7,014 nt of DNA from assembly GCA_031273365.1 (NCBI GenBank), contig JAISSA010000014.1, positions 1 through 7,014 of the forward strand. Reading direction: 5' to 3'. Made by a program: the position numbers and the translations under genes. How positions within the stretch are numbered: position 1 is the first letter of the stretch; each line of letters begins with the position of its first letter. This DNA comes from Synergistaceae bacterium. GTDB taxonomy: Bacteria > Synergistota > Synergistia > Synergistales > Aminobacteriaceae. This document shows positions 1-4,767 of the stretch, piece by piece. A model generated the notes under the pieces. It was not told the origin of the DNA, did no database searches, and was given only the letters and a program-made list of their open reading frames with translations.

Positions 1-1
1 T

Positions 2-97
2 GAGGTCGCGCGTTCGATGCTGGCTGATGGGCTTCCCACTGAAACCATACAGAAATACACCGGATTAGACGAGAGTGACATTCTGGCTTTAAGCTGA
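2..97 (+). CDS. 3' end of a probable Rpn-family / PD-(D/E)XK nuclease-transposase gene
   Basis: Only the last 31 codons are in the window, ending at TGA 95-97. The translated tail reads as ...ARSMLADGLPTETIQKYTGL followed by DESDILAL. This pattern (an 'AR-ML-G-P-E-I-K-TGL-EEI' helix-turn-helix-like tail) is typical of the C-terminus of Rpn/PD-(D/E)XK nuclease-family proteins, which are often annotated as transposases or recombination-promoting nucleases and are common in accessory DNA. The catalytic domain lies upstream of the window, so its integrity cannot be judged. The gene converges on the minus-strand cluster to its right, and the two share a hairpin terminator. The family call rests on a short tail and is moderate. 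Confidence 0.55.
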   Translation, partial: EVARSMLADGLPTETIQKYTGLDESDILALS

Positions 98-104
98 AAT
101 AACG

Positions 105-144
105 AAAAACGGCGGGCAGTGGTAAAACTCTGCCCGCCGAATCA
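105..144. terminator. Two-way terminator between convergent genes
   Basis: A perfect 10-bp stem (110-119 with 130-139, CGGCGGGCAG / CTGCCCGCCG) encloses a 10-base loop. On the minus strand the stem is followed directly by five T (plus-strand AAAAA at 105-109), which is the canonical intrinsic-terminator form for the minus-strand small-gene cluster. On the plus strand the tract after the stem (AATCATTT) is weaker, but the hairpin lies 12 bases after the stop of the nuclease-tail gene, so it probably serves both. Confidence 0.75.
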
Positions 145-149
145 TTTAT

Positions 150-240
150 GAGAGTGTTGGGCAGATAACGATAGTACGTAAAAAGATTCTTCTGCCGCAA
201 GGATTTCTTGTGGCAAGATTATTAGAAAAACGACACTCTC
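150..240. repeat. 91-base segment bounded by inverted repeats, with an internal hairpin
   Basis: GAGAGTGT at 150-157 is matched by ACACTCTC at 233-240, and the match nearly continues one base pair further (TG against CG). Inside is a hairpin of nine pairs including one G-U (193-201 with 207-215, loop GATTT). The right arm ends exactly one base before the stop codon of the minus-strand gene at 241. It could be a structured 3' untranslated region of that gene, or a small terminal-inverted-repeat element. No target-site duplication is obvious. Confidence 0.45.
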
Positions 241-639
241 CTATTTTATTGGGGGTGGGAGTTCCTCTCTTTTTTTGCCACGTTCTTTATCCGCTTCGTC
301 AAATACATCCGCCATATACCAACCAATACTTTCAGTAATGCCAAAAGCAGTTGACGCATTGATAATATTCCCAATACCAGGTATCCAGCCTACTAAAAAT
401 TGAGAAAGACCCCTCCCAACTACGGTTGCTGCTGCAGTTGCCAGCGCAGCCATAGCTGCAGCTTCAGAGAGTTCTTCGCCAAAAACCTTCCCTAAGCTAA
501 CTATCATGCCAATTTGTATTGGAGTGATAACAACATTATCGGAGCCGGGTATTTGCGCTAAACCTGCAGCCGCACCAGCAGCTGCCGTAGCAGCCGCATG
601 AATGATTGTATGGCACTTCGTGTTCTGACTATCGTCCAT
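241..639 (-). CDS. Small DUF697-like Gly/Ala-rich membrane protein
   Basis: This encodes 132 residues. The body (about 8-115) resembles the DUF697/COG3597 family, domains often joined to or encoded beside GTPases. It has a Gly/Ala-rich hydrophobic stretch (about 12-29), then a conserved-looking block with the motifs LAQIPGSD and TPIQIGMI and SLGKVFG (about 27-54). A second hydrophobic Ala-rich helix follows (57-75), then GRGLSQFLVGWIPGIGN (75-91) and an amphipathic segment ending in W107. The tail (114-132) is charged and proline-rich (ELPPPIK). There is no P-loop, so no GTPase domain is attached. It probably inserts into the membrane through its two or three hydrophobic helices; the function is unknown. 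The start is supported by GGAAGGTGG, 7 bases before the ATG. It lies 21 bases downstream of the zinc-ribbon gene on the same strand and is probably cotranscribed with it. Confidence 0.82.
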   Translation of the reverse strand: MDDSQNTKCHTIIHAAATAAAGAAAGLAQIPGSDNVVITPIQIGMIVSLGKVFGEELSEAAAMAALATAAATVVGRGLSQFLVGWIPGIGNIINASTAFGITESIGWYMADVFDEADKERGKKREELPPPIK

Positions 640-660
640 AATGTATCCACCTTCCGAAAG

Positions 661-810
661 TTACGCTCTTTTGTTTTGTTCATTCACGCGCAGCTGGCAG
701 TTCTTACATATTCCACCATGCATGTCAGGCTTACTTGAATTATGGTAAAATTCGCTTAATGGCTTAGTCCGTCCACATTTAGGACATTTTTTAGTTAATG
801 CCGCAGGCAT
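661..810 (-). CDS. 49-residue zinc-ribbon protein
   Basis: ATG at 810-808, TAA at 663-661. The protein begins MPAALTKKCPKCGRTKPLSE and continues FYHNSSKPDMHGGICKNC, then a short basic tail ending QNKRA. Two CxxC knuckles (C9-P-K-C12 and C35-K-N-C38) separated by about 22 residues form a zinc-ribbon. The 'CPKCG-x-x-KPLSEFY...C-x-x-C' pattern matches the zinc-binding segment common in phage and mobile-element HNH-associated proteins, but no HNH catalytic residues are present. It could be a stand-alone nucleic-acid or protein binder, or the remnant of a larger HNH protein. A purine-rich Shine-Dalgarno (GGGAAGAAG) lies before the ATG, inside the end of the upstream ORF. The start overlaps that ORF by 20 bases, which suggests translational coupling. 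It is short enough to be skipped by ORF callers. Confidence 0.72.
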   Translation of the reverse strand: MPAALTKKCPKCGRTKPLSEFYHNSSKPDMHGGICKNCQLRVNEQNKRA

Positions 811-1048
811 TTTTCTCACTTCTTCCCAATGGTCTTTTTTCTGCTTGTCTTTTTTTACTTGAAATTATCCGTCTTGCAAGTTTACACATGCCACGAACCA
901 GAAACAGTAATGTGCCAAGCCAGTTCCCACAGTACGGGCAAAGATTTCAAATCGACAAAAATTGTATAAAGTCAGGATTCCCAAGTATAAATCCGAAGGC
1001 CAACAGCGCCAACACCAACACAAAAAGCATACGATTTCTCTTCGCCAC
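791..1048 (-). pseudogene. Small membrane/CxxC ORF split by an in-frame TGA
   Basis: A perfect AGGAGG (minus strand, 1059-1054) lies 5 bases before a GTG start at 1048. The first segment reads MAKRNRMLFVLVLALLAFGF and then ILGNPDFIQFLSI: a basic N-terminus plus one hydrophobic helix, 33 residues, stopping at TGA 949-947. The same frame resumes at once with NLCPYCGNWLGTLLFLVRGM, then CKLARRI and a lysine/arginine-rich tail, for 51 more residues to TAA 793-791. The CPYCG knuckle, the second hydrophobic stretch and the overlap with the next gene's start suggest the whole 85-codon frame was once one gene. Possible explanations are a nonsense mutation (pseudogene), a sequencing error, a real 33-residue membrane peptide, or less likely recoding; I see no convincing SECIS hairpin after the TGA. 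TGA is a normal stop elsewhere in the window. The start and frame are well supported; the status is not. Confidence 0.5.
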
Positions 1049-1053
1049 AAAAA

Positions 1054-1059
1054 CCTCCT
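1054..1059 (-). promoter_or_regulatory. Consensus ribosome binding site setting a GTG start
   Basis: Plus-strand CCTCCT reads AGGAGG on the minus strand, 5 bases upstream of GTG 1048-1046. It selects the membrane/CxxC frame over the competing frame that begins with TTG at 1050. Confidence 0.65.
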
Positions 1060-1088
1060 AAATAAAAATGTATTATTTTATAAATAAA

Positions 1089-1117
1089 CGGTATTTTTAC
1101 GGGCGCGCCCCCGTCAA
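1089..1117 (-). promoter_or_regulatory. Weak promoter candidate with internal palindrome for the minus-strand cluster
   Basis: On the minus strand TTGACG (1117-1112, five of six matches to the -35 consensus) is followed after 18 bases by TACCGT (1093-1088), a poor -10. The spacer contains the perfect palindrome GGGCGCGCCC (1101-1110), extendable as the hairpin ACGGG/CCCGT (1099-1103 with 1110-1114). A palindrome in a promoter spacer could be an operator. The -10 is weak, so this is tentative. Confidence 0.3.
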
Positions 1118-1139
1118 GGAAGCTCCGCGCTCGCAAAAA

Positions 1140-1210
1140 CGCCGATTGTTTTTATTTTGTTTGACCGTGGGGTTGGGATGGAAAAGACTTTCCACGCCGG
1201 AAAATCGGCG
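1140..1210. repeat. Nested inverted repeats in the gene-free region
   Basis: CGCCGATT (1140-1147) pairs perfectly with AATCGGCG (1203-1210). Inside it TGGAAA (1179-1184) pairs with TTTCCA (1189-1194), with CGTGG (1166-1170) / CCACG (1192-1196) as an alternative pairing. It may be a structured RNA or decayed repeat sequence just upstream of the CTTG tract. No gene in this segment is convincing on either strand. Confidence 0.35.
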
Positions 1211-1244
1211 GCGCGAAGAGGAAAACTATTTAGGCGAAAATAGA

Positions 1245-1330
<86 letters not shown>

Positions 1331-1381
1331 ATTTTGATTATTTTCCTCATTCTATAAAGCACATCCGTATAAATAATGATT

Positions 1382-1418
1382 TATCCCTCAGCATATCGAG
1401 GGATACAAAACTTTTTTT
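1382..1418 (+). terminator. Terminator-like hairpin upstream of iadA
   Basis: TATCCCTC (1382-1389) pairs perfectly with GAGGGATA (1398-1405) around an 8-base loop. After CAAAAC comes a run of seven T (1412-1418). The T-run is offset by 6 bases, so efficiency is uncertain. No gene ends just upstream, so it may terminate transcripts coming through the CTTG tract or act in the iadA leader. Confidence 0.45.
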
Positions 1419-1439
1419 GCATTTTATCACAATGAATCG

Positions 1440-1462
1440 CGGCGCGCAACACGGGTGCGCCG
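1440..1462. repeat. GC-rich hairpin
   Basis: CGGCGC (1440-1445) pairs with GCGCCG (1457-1462). No T-run follows. Together with the hairpin at 1382-1405 it gives the region before iadA at least two stem-loops. Apart from these, I see no gene in 1331-1539. Confidence 0.35.
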
Positions 1463-1525
1463 ACAGTTTACGGGGTTCCATTTTCAGAAGCGCAAGGTAA
1501 AATTATGAATATTAAATTATCAACA

Positions 1526-1531
1526 GGGAGG
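1526..1531 (+). promoter_or_regulatory. Strong ribosome binding site for the leader ORF
   Basis: GGGAGG lies 8 bases before ATG 1540. It is the best Shine-Dalgarno in the region, clearly better than the weak GAAGGG (1606-1611) before the iadA ATG. A TAAAAT at 1498-1503 could be a -10 element for this transcript, but no good -35 is visible. Confidence 0.5.
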
Positions 1532-1539
1532 TCTTTTTA

Positions 1540-1614
1540 ATGGGAGGCAGCGCAGAAAAAGAAATGCCGGGGGAAATTGGGCTATGGGGAACCGTGCCCA
1601 TTTTTGAAGGGTAG
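1540..1614 (+). CDS. Possible 24-residue leader peptide upstream of iadA
   Basis: ATG at 1540, TAG at 1612-1614. The product starts MGGSAEKEMPGEIGLWGTVP and ends IFEG. It has an excellent ribosome site at ideal spacing and ends 6 bases before the iadA ATG, so ribosomes could pass straight on to iadA. It has no signal peptide and no runs of one amino acid that would suggest classic attenuation. It could be a coupling leader, a short real peptide, or the stub of a decayed gene that kept its ribosome site. I do not recognise the sequence. Confidence 0.4.
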   Translation: MGGSAEKEMPGEIGLWGTVPIFEG

Positions 1615-1620
1615 TCGGCG

Positions 1621-2811
1621 ATGCTGTGGATCAAAAACGGCGACGTCCACGCGCCGAAAGCCCTGGGCGTTCACGATATTCTCGTTTCCGGGGGAAAAAT
1701 CTCCGGACTCTTTCCCGTCGGGGCCCTGACGCCCGACGCGCTGGAAAAAATCGAGCCCGACTTTGTGACTCTGGAGGCGGACGGACGTCCGGTCATCCCC
1801 GGCATCGTCGATCGACACGTGCACTTCAACGGAGCGGGCGGAGAGGGTGGCCCCATGTACAGGACGCCGCCGCTTCAGCTTTCCTCCTTCATCGAGGCCG
1901 GAGTCACTTCCGCCGTTGGCGTGCTTGGCACCGACGGCGCCTGCCGTTCGCTGCGCGAGCTTCTGATGAAGGCCAGAGGCCTGGAGGCGGAGGGCATCAG
2001 CGCCTGGATCCTGACCGGCAGCTACAGCATCCCCTCCGTGACCCTGACCGGCGACGTCATGAGCGATATCTGCCTGATCGACAGGGTTATCGGCCTCAAA
2101 ATGGCCCTTTCCGACCACCGAAGCTCCCACCCTTCCGTGGAGGAGATTCGCCGGGCCGTGTCCGACACGCGAACGGGCGGGATGCTGGCGGGCAAGAGCG
2201 GAGTCGTGTGCGTCCATATGGGGACGGAGAAAACCGCTTACGCTCCCCTCGTCGAGGCCGTCGAAAACACGGACGTGCCCCTTGCCCAGTTCGGTCCCAC
2301 CCATATCGCCCGCTGCGAGGCGCTGCTGAAGGAATCCATCGCCTACGGCAGGCGGGGAGGCTATCTCGACATCACGGCGGAGTCGGACGAAGCCCCGCTT
2401 TTTGGCATCTCGACGCGAAATGCCCTTCGATTTCTGCTGGACGGCGGAGTCCCTTCCGAAAGGATCACCCTGAGCTCCGACGGCAACGGGAGTATGGCCC
2501 GCTTTGACGCGCGCGGCAACGTCATCGGCATGGGAATCGGAAGCATCAGGACCGTACTCCGGGCCATTCTTTCCCTCTGGGACGATAAAACCTTCGACCG
2601 TGAGGCCGTTCTTGCGATGGGAACCTCCAACGTCGCGGACCACCTTGGCCTGAGGGGCAAGGGACGCATCGAAAAGGGCGCGGACGCGGACCTTCTGGTG
2701 CTGGGCGGCGGAGGCGAAAAACCCGCTCAGAAACTTCGCCACGTCGTCGCAAAGGGACAGGTCATGATGCGGGACGGGATTGTCGTCAGAAAAGGAACGT
2801 TCGAAGAATGA
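1621..2811 (+). CDS. iadA: Isoaspartyl dipeptidase (beta-aspartyl dipeptidase)
   Basis: This encodes 396 residues against about 390 for the E. coli enzyme. It is a two-zinc amidohydrolase of peptidase family M38 that cleaves beta-aspartyl (isoaspartyl) dipeptides from the breakdown of aged proteins, presumably in the cytoplasm as there is no signal peptide. The metal and catalytic residues of the family are visible: HVH (H66, H68), the carboxylated lysine K160 in IGLK, H199 in VHMG, H228 in PTHIAR, and D287 in LSSDGNG. The substrate-binding counterparts are also present: E75 in GAGGEGG, Y135 in TGSY, R167 in SDHRS and R231. The C-terminal beta-sandwich segment ends GKGRIEKGADADLLVL...VRKGTFEE, as in IadA. 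The ATG has only a weak Shine-Dalgarno (GAAGGG), and a leader ORF ends 6 bases before it, suggesting translational coupling. It is monocistronic, with a terminator right after it. Confidence 0.96.
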   Translation: MLWIKNGDVHAPKALGVHDILVSGGKISGLFPVGALTPDALEKIEPDFVTLEADGRPVIPGIVDRHVHFNGAGGEGGPMYRTPPLQLSSFIEAGVTSAVGVLGTDGACRSLRELLMKARGLEAEGISAWILTGSYSIPSVTLTGDVMSDICLIDRVIGLKMALSDHRSSHPSVEEIRRAVSDTRTGGMLAGKSGVVCVHMGTEKTAYAPLVEAVENTDVPLAQFGPTHIARCEALLKESIAYGRRGGYLDITAESDEAPLFGISTRNALRFLLDGGVPSERITLSSDGNGSMARFDARGNVIGMGIGSIRTVLRAILSLWDDKTFDREAVLAMGTSNVADHLGLRGKGRIEKGADADLLVLGGGGEKPAQKLRHVVAKGQVMMRDGIVVRKGTFEE

Positions 2812-2841
2812 CCCGAAATTTAAGAGAAAAATTAACGGGGT

Positions 2842-2876
2842 CAGGGGACTGGGAAAAAATCCCCTGCGGGGTTTTT
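2842..2876 (+). terminator. Intrinsic terminator of iadA
   Basis: CAGGGGA (2842-2848) pairs with TCCCCTG (2860-2866), and after CGGGG comes TTTTT (2872-2876). It begins 30 bases after the iadA stop. Confidence 0.7.
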
Positions 2877-2897
2877 GTCGGGGGGCAGAGCCCCGCA
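2865..2897. repeat. Competing GC-rich inverted repeat next to the iadA terminator
   Basis: TGCGGGG (2865-2871) pairs perfectly with CCCCGCA (2891-2897). It overlaps the right arm of the terminator stem, so the two hairpins exclude each other. The low-complexity G/C composition looks like a dispersed intergenic repeat, but no second copy is in this window. Confidence 0.45.
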
Positions 2898-3136
2898 GTT
2901 TCGCTTACATTGTCGACATTGCCCTGAAAAACACAAAACCTGAGTCAATGTGATAGTCATATTTCTATATTATTATAGTGTAATATTATATTAAAATGTA
3001 TTTATATTTGGCAATATTTTCATGACGGAATTTCCAGCCTCAAATGTCCGGGACCAATACATGGTTACGAAGCCAATGTAAAAATGCTGAATTAGTCCTC
3101 CTTTAACCCCGCTATCTGTGGTAAACTTTTTTGTAT
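2898..3136. other. AT-rich gene-free stretch
   Basis: It contains a strongly AT-rich core (about 2955-3020) in an otherwise GC-rich neighbourhood. TATAGT at 2974-2979 matches five of six bases of a -10 box, but the hexamer 17 bases upstream (TGATAG) is poor. One 19-codon frame (3022-3081, MTEFPASNVRDQYMVTKPM) lacks a ribosome site. I see no gene or RNA here; it may hold the promoter of the 413-residue gene or a decayed fragment. Confidence 0.4.
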
Positions 3137-3261
3137 CCGTTCAAGCTTCAGGCTCCCAACTGCGCTCCGGCAGGGCAGGTATCCCGACAGACAGCAGTCG
3201 GGGGGAGCCGGCGGAGACTGCGAAGCAGCCGAGCGATCGCTGACTCCCCGGGCTTGAACGG
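3137..3261. repeat. 125-base highly structured inverted-repeat element
   Basis: CCGTTCAAGC (3137-3146) pairs perfectly with GCTTGAACGG (3252-3261). Two subdomains sit inside. One is closed by GGCTCCC (3151-3157) / GGGAGCC (3203-3209), with hairpins CTGC/GCAG (3160-3163, 3170-3173) and CCCGAC/GTCGGG (3183-3188, 3197-3202). The other is closed by GGAG (3213-3216) / CTCC (3244-3247), with CTGC-GAA-GCAG (3218-3228) and the palindrome AGCGATCGCT (3232-3241). Nearly every base belongs to a nested stem. On the plus strand the closing stem is followed by GTAAATTTTT. It lies 57 bases upstream of the 413-residue gene and could be a dispersed palindromic repeat, a small RNA, or a regulatory leader. It matches no riboswitch class I know well. 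Confidence 0.6.
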
Positions 3262-3305
3262 GTAAATTTTTCTTCGAATGTAAGGCGCCTGGCGTACAGG
3301 ATAAA

Positions 3306-3310
3306 GGGGA
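3306..3310 (+). promoter_or_regulatory. Ribosome binding site choosing ATG 3319
   Basis: GGGGA lies 8 bases before ATG 3319-3321. An in-frame GTG at 3313 is only 2 bases away from it, too close to be the start, so ATG 3319 is preferred. Confidence 0.6.
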
Positions 3311-3318
3311 GAGTGTCT

Positions 3319-4560
3319 ATGGACGATAAGGGAGAAATCGTCAGTTCCTGCGATGTCGACGAAAATCTGGCGTTGCAGATCTGGACGAAGGGACTGTCTC
3401 CCCGACTGGCAGTGTTCAACAAAAATCAGAACAAGCGGAAACTGATTCCGCTCAGGTGGCTCGAAGATCCCGACCGAAAGCTCTCCATCAAGGGCAAAGG
3501 GCGGGGTCTTCCGATCGACTACCTTCTCTCGGATCTGTTGCCGCACGTGCAGCGCATTCTGTCGGAGTACGCCGTGTATACCCCGTTCAGGGGGACTCAC
3601 TGGAAGTTTTCCATCGCGCTGGACAGGGTGTTGCATACTCCTGTGTCCGTTCTCAACGGAAGCGAATTTTCCATGCTGCCGGAGGAAAAGAGGGCCCGCC
3701 TCTGGATCGCGGACCTGACGGGCGGACGGGACAAGGGTTTTTTTCGACCCTTTTTTCCCCTTTCGGAACGGGAACGCAACGCGTTTTTGGGGCTCAGGGA
3801 GGGAACGGCGGCGCCTTTGCCGACCCCTGCGGATTTTTCGGACCCGTTTTGCATGGCCCTGCCCTTCGAGGAAAACAGGTACGGAATCGAGGACCTGTTC
3901 CGAACCGGCGTGATCCGCAGGTTGAACGGCGCGAGCCTGCCGAGGTGGTATCGACCGGTGCGCATCATGGCCGCGGCGATGCTTTTGGGGTTTTCCTTCT
4001 GCGAGGAGGACGGCTCGGACTTCAGCGACGAGATATGGCGCGCGCTCAATCTCGGCAACCCGTTGGACTTCAGGATCAACGATCCTCGCCTGAAGGGCCT
4101 GCCGCGCAAGTTCGTCGGGTACGTGCGCCATATCGACGTGCTGGACCGAATTTCGGTGCGGGCCTCGTCGGACTGCGATAAGGACCTGCAGGGCGAGGGC
4201 TACGTGCGCAAGCGCCGCGTTGATTTTTCCGCCGGCCTTCTGGGCAGCGTGGACACCACCGTCACCTTCTTCGATCGGGACGACGGCATGATGGCGCTCG
4301 GGTGCAGGCCAAAAATTCGAACGTCGAGAGGCGGCAACGGCGGACTGTTTTACGCCTCGCCCCCCCAGAAGTCGCAGGAAAAGCAGGAGCTGATCTACAC
4401 GTTTCCGAGGGCGGCCTACGAGGCGGCCCTCGTGCACGACACCTTTGGAGGACCGGCGGACGACTACTTTACGGTGGGACAACTGACCTCGGCGAAGATA
4501 TTCGAGGCGTGGAGCAACGGCCTGAGCTCCTACATCGCCTGGTTCACCGGGATCTCGTAA
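3319..4560 (+). CDS. Unrecognised 413-residue soluble protein
   Basis: I do not recognise a family. The product is probably cytoplasmic: there is no signal peptide and no membrane helix, and the longest hydrophobic run, MAAAMLLGFSF (217-227), is too short. Visible features are a basic N-terminal third (KGKGRGLP about 58-65), aromatic-rich clusters (YAVYTPFRGTHWKF at 85-98; FFRPFFPLSER at 141-151), acidic patches around 229-238, and a Gly/Ser-rich turn near 336-343. It ends SSYIAWFTGIS. GC-rich codon use with a clean long frame and a good ribosome site argue for a real gene. A 444-codon frame on the opposite strand over the same region is a composition shadow. It stands alone, between a structured element upstream and its own terminator downstream. 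It is possibly a lineage-restricted protein. Confidence 0.8.
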   Translation: MDDKGEIVSSCDVDENLALQIWTKGLSPRLAVFNKNQNKRKLIPLRWLEDPDRKLSIKGKGRGLPIDYLLSDLLPHVQRILSEYAVYTPFRGTHWKFSIALDRVLHTPVSVLNGSEFSMLPEEKRARLWIADLTGGRDKGFFRPFFPLSERERNAFLGLREGTAAPLPTPADFSDPFCMALPFEENRYGIEDLFRTGVIRRLNGASLPRWYRPVRIMAAAMLLGFSFCEEDGSDFSDEIWRALNLGNPLDFRINDPRLKGLPRKFVGYVRHIDVLDRISVRASSDCDKDLQGEGYVRKRRVDFSAGLLGSVDTTVTFFDRDDGMMALGCRPKIRTSRGGNGGLFYASPPQKSQEKQELIYTFPRAAYEAALVHDTFGGPADDYFTVGQLTSAKIFEAWSNGLSSYIAWFTGIS

Positions 4561-4620
4561 GGCTCGCGCAGGCGGCTCCGGAGGGCCCGTTCGCCCCCCG
4601 GAGCTCAGAGCCTGTTCTTT
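4560..4620 (+). terminator. Composite hairpin terminator
   Basis: CTCCGGAGGG (4576-4585) pairs with CCCCCCGGAG (4594-4603) with one A/C mismatch. An outer stem AGGCTC (4560-4565) / GAGCCT (4608-4613) is followed by GTTCTTT. The outer stem begins on the last base of the preceding stop codon. Confidence 0.6.
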
Positions 4621-4704
4621 ACCTCAGATGTTTTGCGCCCCCGCTCCTTACATTGCACATCTATTTATCCGGAATTACGCGCATTACGCTCCCGCGCGGT
4701 TGGG

Positions 4705-4710
4705 TATAAT
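4705..4710 (+). promoter_or_regulatory. Promoter -10 element of the DJ-1/hydrolase operon
   Basis: A perfect TATAAT sits 58 bases before ATG 4768. No good -35 is visible at 16-18 bases upstream (region CATTACGC, 4682-4689), so the promoter may depend on an activator or be weak. Transcription would start near 4717. Confidence 0.5.
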
Positions 4711-4767
4711 TTTTGCAGATTCCGTTTCTATCTGCCGCTGCGACGCGCGGAGTCCGGAGGTTGTGAG

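Noticed and set aside
947..949. Genome-wide TGA recoding
   Set aside because: iadA and the DJ-1/PfpI gene end at TGA at the length expected for their families, so TGA is a normal stop here.
865..1050. 61-codon Trp/Cys-rich minus-strand frame starting with TTG
   Set aside because: The consensus AGGAGG and a GTG one frame away fit a better product (membrane helix, then CPYCG), so this frame is probably a shadow.
1582..2742. 386-codon frame on the minus strand
   Set aside because: It is antisense to iadA, which is an unambiguous enzyme; the minus frame has no recognisable family.
3022..3081. 19-codon frame in the AT-rich gap
   Set aside because: It has no ribosome site and no recognisable sequence; such short frames are expected by chance.
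3137..3261. Cobalamin riboswitch on the minus strand
   Set aside because: The minus strand contains GGGATACCTGCC, similar to the B12 box, but the GGTGnAA and GCCACTG core motifs are missing and no minus-strand gene lies downstream.
3137..3261. SRP RNA, RNase P RNA or 6S RNA
   Set aside because: Short resemblances (CGAAGCAGCC; GAGTCAGCGATCGCT on the minus strand) do not extend to the conserved cores of these RNAs, and the branched fold is not the long rod of SRP or 6S RNA.
3148..4482. 444-codon frame on the minus strand
   Set aside because: It lies opposite the 413-residue gene, which has a good ribosome site and sensible protein composition. The minus frame is Arg/His/Gln-rich, a typical GC-rich shadow, and its 3' end runs into the structured element.
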